Counted from the first letter of the stretch, positions 15,487 to 25,463 are shown. The stretch: DNA of 64,000 nucleotides from an uncultured Fretibacterium sp. (GCA_937911045.1 CALEPX010000030.1:1-64000), one strand, 5' to 3'. A program made the numbers and translations. The notes: a model not told the origin generated them from the sequence alone.

Positions 15487-16616
15487 GAGAAGGGAAAATA
15501 AATTTGAGAGTATATTTGACGGTATTCGGGAAGCCTCGCTATCTGGGAATTGCGAAAATCAGGAACGAAATATACGAGGCAAACAGCAATTTTTTTGAGA
15601 AGCACTGCAATAGCTGGGTAGTTTTGCAAACACAACGCGGACTTGAACTCGGATTAATTGCCGGCGCACTTTCGCCCGAACAGGAGGACAAATACAAATT
15701 TGCTACGTCTAAGTTTGAGGATTCGACTGAGAAAATATTGCAAAGTGTCGAGTTTGTGAGAATTGCTGACGAAGGGAAAATTGCGAATTATTACCGGCAG
15801 CGGCGCGATGAAGCTATGTTTCTGGTAAGAGCGCGTGAGATTGCATTGCAGCACAACTTGAAAATGAAGCTCGTTGATGTTGAGTACACGCTTGATCGCA
15901 AAAAGATGTATGTTTACTTCACGTCTGAGCAACGGGTTGATTTCAGGGTGTACGTTCGCGAGTTGGCGCATGAGTTTAAGACGAGAATCGAGATGCGTCA
16001 GATTGGCTTTCGTGATGAAGCTAGAATCGTTCGGGGGATTGCGTCGTGCGGCAGACCGTGTTGCTGTAGTTACTGGCTGCGCGGATTTTCGTCTATTGGC
16101 ATAAAAATGGTCAAAGAGCAAAAGTTTGAACTGAATCCCACGAAGATTTCCGGATTATGCGGCAGATTGATGTGTTGCATGTCGTACGAACAATCGTTGT
16201 ATAGCGAATTATGGGCGAAACTTCCCGGACCCGGCTCGAAAATCAAGACTGATCAGGGGTTTTACGTTCTTGAGAGTTTGGACATCGGGCGCGAATACGT
16301 TCACGTGAGATTTCCGTCTGGAAGATTGGTCTCGATTGCAATTTCTGAATTTCAGGATTTCCAGGAGACTGTTCTGAGCGGCAAAGAATGGGAGAACGCA
16401 AACACTCCGAAAACACCGACAGTTTCAGCACGGCGAGTTCGTGTTTTACGCGGAGCTCGTTCCGGGTATTCTCAGGATCAAAAACCCGATAGAAAGCCTG
16501 ACAAGAAATCTGAGCGTAAATCGCAAAAAAAATTCAAGAGAAAGCATCGTTACTCAAAAAGAACGGATTCAAAGCGAACAGGTTCAAAGAAAGCAGGTGG
16601 AAAACATGAGTCATAA
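15483..16616 (+). CDS. ricT: PSP1-domain protein RicT (YaaT)
   Basis: The PSP1/YaaT family member carries the conserved cysteine cluster CGRPCCCSYWL and GLCGRLMCCMSYE (about residues 190-240), which in Bacillus RicT helps bind iron-sulfur clusters in the RicA-RicF-RicT complex (RNA processing, phosphorelay effects). After about residue 300 there is a disordered Lys/Arg/Ser-rich tail (RKPDKKSERKSQKK), possibly nucleic-acid binding. Two in-frame starts are possible: ATG 15483, which overlaps the holB stop, or TTG 15504 with AGAAGGGAA a few bases upstream. The order tmk-yaaR-holB-ricT is conserved with Firmicutes. The stop overlaps the next gene by 11 bases. Confidence 0.88.
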   Translation: MREGKINLRVYLTVFGKPRYLGIAKIRNEIYEANSNFFEKHCNSWVVLQTQRGLELGLIAGALSPEQEDKYKFATSKFEDSTEKILQSVEFVRIADEGKIANYYRQRRDEAMFLVRAREIALQHNLKMKLVDVEYTLDRKKMYVYFTSEQRVDFRVYVRELAHEFKTRIEMRQIGFRDEARIVRGIASCGRPCCCSYWLRGFSSIGIKMVKEQKFELNPTKISGLCGRLMCCMSYEQSLYSELWAKLPGPGSKIKTDQGFYVLESLDIGREYVHVRFPSGRLVSIAISEFQDFQETVLSGKEWENANTPKTPTVSARRVRVLRGARSGYSQDQKPDRKPDKKSERKSQKKFKRKHRYSKRTDSKRTGSKKAGGKHES

Positions 16617-17418
16617 TTACGAGAGTGCGTGTGAATCAGCGGAATTTATCCGGAAGTTCTTCAAGCGCGAGGAATTACCGGATACAGCGATAGTTCTTGG
16701 ATCGGGTTTGGGAAGTTTGGTTGAAAGTCTCGATGAGAAAGTTATCTTGCCAAGTTCAGATATACCAAATTTTCCAGTTTCGACAGCTCCGGGACACGCG
16801 GGAAAATTTGTGATCGGCAAGCTGCGAAATTCCCGTGAAGTTGTGATTTTACAGGGGCGTGTGCATTTTTACGAGTACGGCGCGATGAATGTTGTGACGT
16901 TTCCTGTGCGAGTTCTTGCGATGCTGGGCGTGAAAAATTATCTCGCAACGAATGCGTCCGGTGGTGTAAACGCGGAATTTTCCCCCGGGGATTTGATAGC
17001 CGTTCGCGATCACGTGAATTTAATGGGAACGAATCCGTTAATCGGCAAGAATGATTCTCGCTGGAACGAAAGATTTCCGGATATGTCGCAAGTGTATGAC
17101 CCGGAATTTCTGGAGATTTTTCGGAACATGGGTTTGAAAACCGGAATTTACGCTGCATTTTCTGGACCATCGTTTGAGACACCGGCTGAAGTTCGAATGG
17201 CGAAAATTCTCGGGGCGGATTTAGTCGGAATGTCAACGGTTCCGGAAGTTATAGTCGCACACGCAATGGGTCTGAGAGTTGCTGTGTTATCGTTTGTAGC
17301 GAACAAAGCTGCGGGGATTTCCGAGGGGAAATTATCCGGACAAGAAGTTCTGGATATGGCGAAAAATTTCTCGGGAAAATTCGCGGATATAATCATAGAA
17401 TTTACGAGCAAGTTATAA
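16606..17418 (+). CDS. Purine-nucleoside phosphorylase
   Basis: Splits purine nucleosides with phosphate for salvage. It is the trimeric PNP class, shown by AIVLGSGLGSLVE (phosphate loop), PVSTAPGHAGKFVIG, ILQGRVHFYEYG, LATNASGGVN, HVNLMGTNPL, SGPSFETPAEVRM and VGMSTVPEVIVA. The length of 270 is normal. The ATG at 16606 is preceded by AGGTGG at five bases, inside the ricT 3' end. Confidence 0.95.
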   Translation: MSHNYESACESAEFIRKFFKREELPDTAIVLGSGLGSLVESLDEKVILPSSDIPNFPVSTAPGHAGKFVIGKLRNSREVVILQGRVHFYEYGAMNVVTFPVRVLAMLGVKNYLATNASGGVNAEFSPGDLIAVRDHVNLMGTNPLIGKNDSRWNERFPDMSQVYDPEFLEIFRNMGLKTGIYAAFSGPSFETPAEVRMAKILGADLVGMSTVPEVIVAHAMGLRVAVLSFVANKAAGISEGKLSGQEVLDMAKNFSGKFADIIIEFTSKL

Positions 17419-17436
17419 GTAAGAAGGAGTAGTAAT

Positions 17437-18366
17437 TTGAAGTTAAGTAGCAAATTTTTGAGATTGAGTTTGTTTCTGGTAATTGCGATTTGTTTGGGCA
17501 GAGCTGCGAGTGCGAGTGCTTCGACGTGGGTGAATTTCCCGACGAGCTGGGACGTTGGACAGGCGTTCGCGGTCTCGATAACGTCAACGGCTGAATACAC
17601 GAATCCGAAAGTTACATGGATGAATCGCGTGATTAATCTTGCTGTCGAAACTGGCGGAGCTGGGAAAATTTCTTACGCGTTACTCGGCACTGATGTCCGG
17701 AATATCAAGCCCGGCGATTATAATATTTCGTTTGAGTTCACACAGGCTAATCGCAAATATTCGGCTTCGGGAACAATCACGATAAATCCGCATAATTATC
17801 CCAAACGTGAGGAACTGCGCGTCAGTCAAAAAATGGTCAGCCCGTCTAAAAAAGATATGCCCAGAATACGCAAAGAATCGCAATTAGTCGGAGCAGCTTT
17901 GAAAACTATGACGGTTCCGAGAAAATGGACTACACCGCCGATGCAGCCGCTGAAAAATATCACGCTCACGAGCCATTACGGGACTTATAGACTTTACAAC
18001 GGCACTCCGCGAGCAGGTCACAACGGAGCAGATATTCGGGCGGCAACAGGAACAGACGTTACAGCACCATTCGCAGGGACGATAATTCTGACTGGCTTTC
18101 ATTATTATGCAGGAGGCAGCGTATATATTGACTCAGGGAACGGTGTTATCACGGCATTTTTTCACCTGAGCAAGATTAACGTGAAAGCTGGAGATCAAGT
18201 TGCTAAGGGGCAAATCATCGCGAAAAGCGGCAGCACAGGACGAGTAACGGGACCTCACCTGCATTATAGCTTGATTCTTGGCGGTCAATATGTCGATCCG
18301 ATTCCGTTATTATCAACAAGCATAACGCAAATGTTAAAGAAGGGCACTCAATCTCAGGTCAATTAA
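17437..18366 (+). CDS. Exported M23-family peptidase
   Basis: A 309-residue LytM/M23 protein. After a signal peptide (ASASAST) there is a beta-rich N-terminal domain of about 110 residues, then a M23 domain at about 180-290. The zinc ligands are visible in RAGHNGADIRA (His, Asp) and GPHLHYSLILGG (HxH). FFHLSKINVKAGDQVAKGQ is the usual middle block. Likely a cell-wall endopeptidase or an EnvC/NlpD-type regulator; both His of HxH are present, so it may be active. It starts with TTG, with AAGGAG eight bases upstream. Confidence 0.9.
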   Translation: MKLSSKFLRLSLFLVIAICLGRAASASASTWVNFPTSWDVGQAFAVSITSTAEYTNPKVTWMNRVINLAVETGGAGKISYALLGTDVRNIKPGDYNISFEFTQANRKYSASGTITINPHNYPKREELRVSQKMVSPSKKDMPRIRKESQLVGAALKTMTVPRKWTTPPMQPLKNITLTSHYGTYRLYNGTPRAGHNGADIRAATGTDVTAPFAGTIILTGFHYYAGGSVYIDSGNGVITAFFHLSKINVKAGDQVAKGQIIAKSGSTGRVTGPHLHYSLILGGQYVDPIPLLSTSITQMLKKGTQSQVN

Positions 18367-18414
18367 TTTATAATATACGAAAATGATTTAGCGATTTAGG
18401 GGGAGAATATTTTC

Positions 18415-19146
18415 ATGGCTGACGAACAAGGAAGTTATAACGAATTTAGCGGTGTTTATGACCCGTACGAAAATTACGAGTTCACACGTGATGTTATTTA
18501 TCGCGATATAGTTTCACCCGAGGCGTTCACTCGCAAAGAAGCGCGCGAGGCTGATAGACGTGCAATGGAAACGTTCGGCATTCCGGGAATTTTGCTGATG
18601 GAAAATGCGGCGTTGGCAGTTGTTCGTGAAGTTCGGGATTACGCGATTTTTGCGATTGTGTGTGCTCCTGGCAGCAATGGTGGCGATGGTCTTGCGATTG
18701 CGCGGCATTTGTGCATAATCGGCAAGGACGTTCGCGTTTACATTGTCGGTGATCCAAGAAAAGGCTCTGAGGATTTCAAGACGAATCTGAAAGTCATGAG
18801 CCATTTAGCACCGGAAGTTTTGAACACAGTCAATGACGATAATTTCGAGGATTTCGTGAGTGCGTTGAAGGGTTGCGAGACTTGCATTGACGCGATATTC
18901 GGAACTGGTTTGAATCGCCCTGTTGAGGGAATTTTCAAGCGGGTTATTGACGCGATAAATGAATTTGCGGTTCATACTGTTGCGGTTGATTTGCCGTCCG
19001 GACTTGACTGCGACACCGGTGAGGAACTTGGAGTTGCGGTGAAAGCCGAGAAAACTGTCACGTTTCACAGGATGAAAAAGGGATTGGATCTTGCACCGAA
19101 ATTCGGTGGTGATGTAGTTGTGAGCTATATTGGGATCCCGAATTAA
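18415..19146 (+). CDS. nnrE: NAD(P)H-hydrate epimerase (stand-alone)
   Basis: The YjeF N-terminal domain, which epimerises R-NAD(P)HX to the S form in nicotinamide repair. Motifs are GILLMENAALAV, CAPGSNGGDGLAIARHL, IDAIFGTGLNRPVEG and VDLPSGLDCDTGE. Many bacteria fuse it to the dehydratase NnrD; here only the epimerase is present (243 residues) and no NnrD is in the window. The first 35 residues are an unusual acidic extension. GGGGGAG precedes the ATG at a proper distance. Confidence 0.9.
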   Translation: MADEQGSYNEFSGVYDPYENYEFTRDVIYRDIVSPEAFTRKEAREADRRAMETFGIPGILLMENAALAVVREVRDYAIFAIVCAPGSNGGDGLAIARHLCIIGKDVRVYIVGDPRKGSEDFKTNLKVMSHLAPEVLNTVNDDNFEDFVSALKGCETCIDAIFGTGLNRPVEGIFKRVIDAINEFAVHTVAVDLPSGLDCDTGEELGVAVKAEKTVTFHRMKKGLDLAPKFGGDVVVSYIGIPN

Positions 19147-19182
19147 TCATAAACGTAAATTAATCTGGAGAGTGTAATAATT

Positions 19183-21828
19183 ATGCGTATAATCAGGAAT
19201 TTTTTTGTGTTATGTGTGATTATGCTTCTTGCGAGTTCAGCGTTTGCGATGCAGGATATTTATCATTTGTATCCGTATGACACAACGAACTTGAACGGCA
19301 ATGAGATTTATAATCGTTACGGCTACGAAGGCATTGATTTTAATTATCAGGTACGAGACATGTACCCTAGCACAAGTCCTTCGGTGAATGTTCCGGACGG
19401 TCAATGGTTCGCGGTTGTTCAGGAGAATTATTTCCGAAGCTGGTGGTATCGCGCAAATAATCAGACGGTGAGCGGTGACATAGTTTATCGCAGAACTTTG
19501 GGCGGAGACGTTCCGGAGATTGCAATGAACACGCTTGCGGATTTGCTGAATGATTTCGATTATGTTTTGATCGAAGAACCTGAACCGTACAGCAGCTGGC
19601 GCAATTATGTAGACATGTCAGATTACGATGATTTCCCCGACCCGATTGAGGCTTTGTGCGTGATTATAAAGAATGGCGAGGGCGAGTTGAACCTGAATTT
19701 CGGCAATCAATACGCGCGGCATTTCCCGTACTGGTGGGGTCGCGGTGGACAGGACGTTGCTTCACCGAATTACGTTGACTGGCGGAATTATTATTACGAC
19801 GTTATGAATGGTCCGGTCGAGTACATAATCTCAGCTGACAGAACCAGCATTTACACGCCAACTCGTGCGAATCAGACCAACGAATACATAACGAATCTCT
19901 ACGCGACAATTTCCGGCGATAAAGTTTACGACGTGAACAAGAATTTGCTCTGGACAATTTCCGGCGATGAAGTTTATGACGCGAATGATATTTTGCGCTA
20001 CACGATTGACACTGATGAAATTATTGACACGTACGGTAAATCGCAATATTTTTACCGCGACGTCATCAATGACGATAATACTTACACGTATATTTTCAGC
20101 ATGGCAGCAATCGATGAACAGATTTCGACTTCACCCGAAGATAATAATGATCTTTTAGGATTGTCGAGCGCGTATAATATTTACGTTGAGCCTGAAAATT
20201 TCGAATCCGTGAATCCGAGCGAATATCTCGAAGCAACTGTCACGCTTAACGCAAAAAATTCTAAGAATTATTCGAGCGTTCTGGGCTATATTAATTTCCA
20301 GCAACGTGCAGATTTAGCTTACGGTTACAAGAATTTCTCGGAGTCGTCGTTAGTGCCGTTTATCGTGGCGAATGTTTTTGACGGAACTGCAACCAGAGCA
20401 CACCCGCTGGAATTTGAGCTGAGAGTTTTTGACGCTAATAACGATATTGTTGACGTGAAGCGATTTGACTGGAACGTTGACGAGAATAACACACCAGATA
20501 TTGGATCGTTTTATATATTAATGACGAGCAGTTCTGTTATGCCAAAGTACGAGACTGAATTGCGAATAACGAATCATACCAGCACTCGTTACGGAGTTTA
20601 TCGCTATGACAGTTTGGCGCGAGATTCGGTCGATGATATTAGACCGTCGTATTGGGAATTTGATTTGCCGTCCGATGCTTTGACACGTCAGGGATTTCTC
20701 AGCAGTCGGGTCAGTGCCAATGTCAGCCTCGACAGAAGCGTTCCGTCAAGATTCTGGTTGGACTCGCACTCACAAATTGCTCCGGGACTTGTTACGGTTT
20801 ACGATGATTTTACGATTGATACGTTACATGACACATCGCCGATTTTCAGCATAAGATCAGCCGTAGATTCTCAGCCTCAGGAATTGCGCCTGCGATATAA
20901 ATCTGTCACCGGAGTTTCTGCAGCCAGCCCGAGCAGTTTGTATAACGGAGCCGTAACGATTCAGGGATTTTATAAAGGCTTCGCGGACGATACGGATCTC
21001 AAAGACACTCGACAAGATTTAGCCAGCATGATGGGATTACCGCCGGTGATTGCGTCACTTGATCATGGGGTTTCAGCTTCAGTGCCAGTAACTTTCACAG
21101 CCGGAACAGGAATGCTTGAGCCGTTCGAAATTCACAAAGCTGTTCCCGATGGATTAATCTCGATTGACAGGATAATTTCGGCAGATGCTTCCGGAGATGT
21201 TGTTGACTCGATTGATATTCCCGTTGAGATTGCAGTTCAGCCGGTGAAGATTCGCTTCAAGTTGTCACGCAGGGACGGATTAATCGGCGATCACTGGGAC
21301 GAATTGGAGAGCGCGTCGAAAAATGGAACGGGCGAATTGCTGAATAAGTTCTCGGATTTTGCGTCGATTTGGTTCAGATCAGCTGCAACGGACAGAAAAT
21401 TTGCGAGTTTGTTCACGTCGATGTCGCGTCGCGGTGTAAGTTACGAAGATTGTCTGAACGCGTTTATTTACGGCGATGATTTGTATCTGGACTTCATAGT
21501 TTTCTTGGCGGATTCAGATTGGAGCCATCAGGAAGCAAACAAGACTGCGTATATAAATTTCTTCAGTGACGATGATAACCGTTATATTCTGGTCGGAGAT
21601 GGAAAAATCGACGGAGTTTGGGATTTAGGAGTGTTCGTTGCCGCTAATAATTACACCGACGAGAGCACGAACACAAGTGAAGTAATTTCTGAGCAACCCA
21701 ATAGCTCTTCGCCTGAAGATGATGATTCGAAACATTCGAAAGATGACAGCAGCGGAACTTGTAACGGATTCGGATTGAATCTCGTGAGCGGAATTTTGCT
21801 GGTGTATTTCTTGCGGAGAAAATATTAG
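19183..21828 (+). CDS. Large exported surface protein with Synergist-CTERM-like tail
   Basis: An 881-residue protein of unknown function. A signal peptide (to SSAFA) is followed by an aromatic-rich N-terminal region and a tandem duplication around 235-270 (TISGDKVYDVN, TISGDEVYDAN). Beta-rich segments follow, then an acidic, Ser-rich linker (SSPEDDDSKHSKDDSS). The end reads GTCNGFGLNLVSGILLVYFLRRKY: Cys-Asn, hydrophobic stretch, basic tail, like the Synergist-CTERM sorting signal. It is probably anchored at or exported to the outer surface. It shares this architecture with the protein at 6656 but little other sequence. A dockerin-like or EF-hand-like GDGKIDGVWDLG occurs near 805. Confidence 0.7.
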   Translation: MRIIRNFFVLCVIMLLASSAFAMQDIYHLYPYDTTNLNGNEIYNRYGYEGIDFNYQVRDMYPSTSPSVNVPDGQWFAVVQENYFRSWWYRANNQTVSGDIVYRRTLGGDVPEIAMNTLADLLNDFDYVLIEEPEPYSSWRNYVDMSDYDDFPDPIEALCVIIKNGEGELNLNFGNQYARHFPYWWGRGGQDVASPNYVDWRNYYYDVMNGPVEYIISADRTSIYTPTRANQTNEYITNLYATISGDKVYDVNKNLLWTISGDEVYDANDILRYTIDTDEIIDTYGKSQYFYRDVINDDNTYTYIFSMAAIDEQISTSPEDNNDLLGLSSAYNIYVEPENFESVNPSEYLEATVTLNAKNSKNYSSVLGYINFQQRADLAYGYKNFSESSLVPFIVANVFDGTATRAHPLEFELRVFDANNDIVDVKRFDWNVDENNTPDIGSFYILMTSSSVMPKYETELRITNHTSTRYGVYRYDSLARDSVDDIRPSYWEFDLPSDALTRQGFLSSRVSANVSLDRSVPSRFWLDSHSQIAPGLVTVYDDFTIDTLHDTSPIFSIRSAVDSQPQELRLRYKSVTGVSAASPSSLYNGAVTIQGFYKGFADDTDLKDTRQDLASMMGLPPVIASLDHGVSASVPVTFTAGTGMLEPFEIHKAVPDGLISIDRIISADASGDVVDSIDIPVEIAVQPVKIRFKLSRRDGLIGDHWDELESASKNGTGELLNKFSDFASIWFRSAATDRKFASLFTSMSRRGVSYEDCLNAFIYGDDLYLDFIVFLADSDWSHQEANKTAYINFFSDDDNRYILVGDGKIDGVWDLGVFVAANNYTDESTNTSEVISEQPNSSSPEDDDSKHSKDDSSGTCNGFGLNLVSGILLVYFLRRKY

Positions 21829-21850
21829 CGTAATCTCGGCAAAAAAATTT

Positions 21851-21897
21851 CCCCTGAGATCTTTGTCGCTTGAGTGTGAGATCTCGGGGGATTTTTT
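21851..21897. terminator. Bidirectional terminator between convergent genes
   Basis: A 12-bp stem CCCCTGAGATCT/AGATCTCGGGGG (one G-U pair) with six T residues on the plus side and a run of A residues on the other. It can therefore serve both the surface protein gene and the convergent PBP gene. Confidence 0.85.
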
Positions 21898-21906
21898 GTT
21901 GCGTAA

Positions 21907-24486
21907 TTATTCCAGCCCGTACTGCCGCAATAATTCGCGATAACGCCGTTCAACTTCATCAGCTTCTTTTTTCTGCTGAATTTGCGCTGGAGTTGGCTGA
22001 GCTTTTGGAATTGCTGCCTGAGTTACAGGAGCTGTGACTTTCTGTTGAGTAGTTGTTGTTGATTGAGATCGCGATGAACTCGAACTGGAACTCGATGATG
22101 ATGATTCGGATTCTTCTGAGCTGCCGTTTCGCATTCGTGCGTAATGTGCGTCGTCCTGTTCAATCAGGAATAATCTCGGACCTCTTGGATCGTTGTCTGC
22201 TGCCGTGTAACTTCCGCCGTGAATTGGGCATGACGCTGTCGGGGATTTGCCTTTCGGGAAATATAACGGAACTGCCTGACAGCCTGAGCGCGCGAGATAA
22301 CCTGACGCTCTGCAAATCGATAATTTTCCGACTTCGACCCATGACGGAGGATTCGTGAAATTCGCCGGAGTTTGCTGTAGAGTAGTCGCGTAGATCATGA
22401 ATTTTTTCCAGACAGGAGCTGCCATAGTTCCACCGAAACCGTGCCGTCCAAGAGTTTTGTGATCGTCGCGTCCAACGTAAACTGCAGTTGTCAATCCGGG
22501 TGCGCCTCCTACGAACCACGCGTCCATGAAATCATTTGACGTTCCGGTTTTGCCGAAGATATTGATTTTCGGAAGTGCTGCGGGTTTTCCAGTTCCTGCT
22601 CTTACCGTGTCCTGAAGCATTGAACGAAGCGAGTACGCAGTTTCTGGTCGCATTGCCTGACTTTCAGCAGTTTGTCGAGTCTCGATTACATTTCCGTCGC
22701 GGTCTTTTATTTCGCGTATCATCAACGGGACTATGCGTTTTCCGCCATTGTTGAAGCAATTAAACGCTACAGCCATTTCCAACGGTGTCAAACTTGCTGC
22801 ACCGAGTGCGACTGATAAATCGTTCGGCAAATATTTCGTCTCAATACCCATGTTGCGAGCCATTCTGACGATTACTTCCGTGCCGATATACGCAGCAACT
22901 CGAACTGCAACGGTGTTTAACGAATTTGTCAACGCGCGTTGAACTGTGACTTCTCCTGCGTAGCCTTTGCTGGAATTTTTCGGTGACCAACCTTTGCCGC
23001 GACTTCCCTTCGCTTTGAAAGTTATCGGAGCGTCGAGAAAATGATCGCTGGGCATAATGTCTTCTTCCATGGCTGCTGCGTACACGATTGGTTTGAAACT
23101 TGACCCCGGCTGTCTGAACGCCTGAGTTGCTCGATTGAATTTGCTTTCTTTGAAGTCTTTGCCGCCGACGAGTGCGAGAACTTCACCGGTTTCGGCTTCG
23201 AGGCAGACTAACGCTCCAGTTGCAGGTTTCGCGATTGACTGGACAGCTTCACGGCCTTTTTCCTGAAGATTTATGTCGAGTGTTGTGTAAATCTGCAAGC
23301 CTCCGCTGTAGACTTCATCTTTGCCGTATTTTGGCAGCAAATCGTTGAATAACAAGTGTGACACGAAATATGGCGCACGGTTAAATTCTTCGATGCGATT
23401 CACGCGGCTCTTAAATTCGAGTTTTTCATCGTAGGCTTCTTGACGTTGTTCGGGAGTGATCCAGCCAAGAGATTCCATTCGGCTCAAGACATAATTCTGT
23501 CGTGATTTTGCGTTCGAGACGTTGCTGAGCGGATTATATCGTCCCGGGTTCGCGATTAATCCTGCGAGTATTGCTGACTGTGCGAGATCTAAATCTGCCG
23601 CGGATTTGTCGAAGTAAGTGTGTGCTGCAATTTCTGCGCCCCAAGCTCCGTGTCCGAAATTGATCGTGTTGAGATATAATTCCAGAATTTTGTCTTTCGG
23701 GAATAATTTTTCAAGACGCATCGCGATTATGATTTCCTTTGCTTTACGAGTGACGCTTTTCTCGTGTGACAGGAACAAATTTCGCGCAAGTTGCTGAGTT
23801 ATCGTGCTTGCTCCCTGAACTTTGCCGCGTTCGACAACGTCCGTCCATAACGCTCGCAAAATCGATCCGACACGAATGCCCCCGTGCTGATAAAACGCCG
23901 AATCTTCAGCCGCCAAAACTGAACGCACAAGCCACGGTGAAATCTGGTGCAATTCCAACGGAGTTCGATTCTCGATAAATAATCGCGCTATGACTTCACC
24001 GTTACGGTCATAAAGAATCGACGGCAAACTGTTTTTCGGATTCGCGAGTTCAATCATGCTGGGCAAATCCTCGGAAAGTTTCACGACATACCACGCGACA
24101 CCTGCACTTATCGCACCGGTTGCAAGCAGCATCACAAGAAACACCGTCATGAATAACACTTTCAAGACCGATGGACGCTTGCGTTTTCTGGGAGCTGGGC
24201 GCGGAATAATTTCGGGTTTCTGAGTTCTGGAGTTTTGCGAGTTACGCTTGAATTTTGACTTGAGATTCTTCAGACCGAATAATTCGTCGCGAAGTTCAGG
24301 ATTTACGCCCAAGATTTCTGCTTTTGAGAGCCGGAAGTTTCTCGGGGTTGAATTGGGATTTTCGCGGGTAAAATTTCTGCGGTCGTTGAAATTGAAGTCG
24401 AAGCGTTCATTGGCGTTATTTCTACGGGAATTTCTTGTACGTCCGATATTTGAATTTGAGTTTGAGTTTGATTCTCTGTTGTCCAT
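21907..24486 (-). CDS. mrcA: Bifunctional penicillin-binding protein 1A
   Basis: A class A PBP that polymerises and cross-links peptidoglycan. The cytoplasmic N-terminus (about 1-105) is long, Asn/Arg-rich and begins with an Asn-Ser repeat. One membrane segment lies at about 108-136. The glycosyltransferase domain has AAEDSAFYQHGG (catalytic Glu194) and GASTITQQLARNLFL, followed by YLNTINFGHGAWG. The transpeptidase domain has the SxxK motif at Ser462 (PGSSFKP), SLN at 522-524 and KTGTS at 646. The C-terminus has a poly-Ser tract (about 795-815) and a Gln/Thr-rich tail. GGGAGG precedes the ATG at a somewhat long distance. Confidence 0.93.
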   Translation of the reverse strand: MDNRESNSNSNSNIGRTRNSRRNNANERFDFNFNDRRNFTRENPNSTPRNFRLSKAEILGVNPELRDELFGLKNLKSKFKRNSQNSRTQKPEIIPRPAPRKRKRPSVLKVLFMTVFLVMLLATGAISAGVAWYVVKLSEDLPSMIELANPKNSLPSILYDRNGEVIARLFIENRTPLELHQISPWLVRSVLAAEDSAFYQHGGIRVGSILRALWTDVVERGKVQGASTITQQLARNLFLSHEKSVTRKAKEIIIAMRLEKLFPKDKILELYLNTINFGHGAWGAEIAAHTYFDKSAADLDLAQSAILAGLIANPGRYNPLSNVSNAKSRQNYVLSRMESLGWITPEQRQEAYDEKLEFKSRVNRIEEFNRAPYFVSHLLFNDLLPKYGKDEVYSGGLQIYTTLDINLQEKGREAVQSIAKPATGALVCLEAETGEVLALVGGKDFKESKFNRATQAFRQPGSSFKPIVYAAAMEEDIMPSDHFLDAPITFKAKGSRGKGWSPKNSSKGYAGEVTVQRALTNSLNTVAVRVAAYIGTEVIVRMARNMGIETKYLPNDLSVALGAASLTPLEMAVAFNCFNNGGKRIVPLMIREIKDRDGNVIETRQTAESQAMRPETAYSLRSMLQDTVRAGTGKPAALPKINIFGKTGTSNDFMDAWFVGGAPGLTTAVYVGRDDHKTLGRHGFGGTMAAPVWKKFMIYATTLQQTPANFTNPPSWVEVGKLSICRASGYLARSGCQAVPLYFPKGKSPTASCPIHGGSYTAADNDPRGPRLFLIEQDDAHYARMRNGSSEESESSSSSSSSSSSRSQSTTTTQQKVTAPVTQAAIPKAQPTPAQIQQKKEADEVERRYRELLRQYGLE

Positions 24487-24556
24487 ATTTTTTCACAAAT
24501 GACCTCCCTGCTGTTACATACTTTATTTAACTAACAAGAATAATATCACAACTGCG

Positions 24557-25177
24557 CTAAAAAATTCTCACTAAGCCACCGCGACGTTCTTGACCTGTGT
24601 TCCATAATTTTTCGAAATCGACCAAGTGCTCTTCACCGTAAGTTATCACCCGTACGAAAATATTCTCCCCGTGAAATTCGTAGCCGCCCAGAATAAACCA
24701 ATGCCATTCCAGATCTTCAAATTTCGGGTCTGAGTGATTCAGCATCAAGTACGGCACAGGCAAATCGCGATTAATCTGGTCAATTAACGCCTCACGCGCA
24801 ATCTGGAAATTCACGAATCCGGATAATCCTTCGAGCTTGTAATCCGCAAATTTAACGTCACGCCAATATTGCGAAAGTCCCAGCAGATATATTTCGAGAA
24901 AATCGATCCCGTGATAACGCGGTGTCAAATACGGTTTCATAATCGCCGCAAATTTCACGAAATCAGAGCGCGTAATTTTCCTGCAATCGAACGGATATAA
25001 ACTCGAAAAATTTTTCCTCGCAGCCAAGTACATGCAAACATCACACGCCGTCACCGCCGCACAGCCGCCCATGTGCATATCCCACTCCGGCAGCCAATCC
25101 TGATTCCCCCCGATTAAGCCGTCAATCGTAATATAATCCAAGAATTTTTTCCCTGAATTTCCCTGCAAATTATTCAC
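24557..25177 (-). CDS. Unknown protein, possible C39-like cysteine peptidase fold
   Basis: A 206-residue protein without a signal peptide. MGGCAAVTACDVCMYLA (about 36-52) looks like the Cys nucleophile helix of papain-fold/C39-like proteins. LEWHWFILGGYEF (about 155-168) and ITYGEEHLVDFEKLW supply a possible His and Asp/Glu in the right order. I do not recognise a named family. It stands alone between PBP1A and rpmG with its own transcription unit. The start is GTG 25177, or TTG 25168 with AAAGGTGA five bases before it, which I find more likely. Confidence 0.6.
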   Translation of the reverse strand: MNNLQGNSGKKFLDYITIDGLIGGNQDWLPEWDMHMGGCAAVTACDVCMYLAARKNFSSLYPFDCRKITRSDFVKFAAIMKPYLTPRYHGIDFLEIYLLGLSQYWRDVKFADYKLEGLSGFVNFQIAREALIDQINRDLPVPYLMLNHSDPKFEDLEWHWFILGGYEFHGENIFVRVITYGEEHLVDFEKLWNTGQERRGGLVRIF

Positions 25178-25313
25178 CTTTAGTTTTACGTATAAATTTT
25201 GAGAATATATTTTAACGCTTTCGTGGCGAATGTGTTAGAATAGTCGAGTTGTAAATCAAGAATCACGAATTTCATGAACTCAGATTCATGAACTCAGAAA
25301 GGAAGTTTTATTC

Positions 25314-25463
25314 ATGGCAGATATAATCGGATTAACTTGCACGCAATGCAAACGCAGAAATTACACGACGACGATTAACAAGAAAAAGCAGGCTAAGAAG
25401 CTCGAAATCAAGAAATATTGCAAATGGTGCAACGCGTCTGTGCTTCACAAAGAGTCAAAGTAA
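25314..25463 (+). CDS. rpmG: 50S ribosomal protein L33
   Basis: A 49-residue protein with the L33 pattern IGLTCTQCKRRNYTT and KYCKWCNASVLHKESK. Two CxxC pairs identify the zinc-binding type. It lies just before tRNA-Trp, secE and nusG, a common bacterial order. GAAAGGAAG lies about ten bases before the ATG. Confidence 0.95.
   Translation: MADIIGLTCTQCKRRNYTTTINKKKQAKKLEIKKYCKWCNASVLHKESK

Noticed and set aside
22053..22358. Open frames opposite the PBP and other large genes
   Set aside because: They lack ribosome sites and family similarity and are explained by the coding strand's composition.
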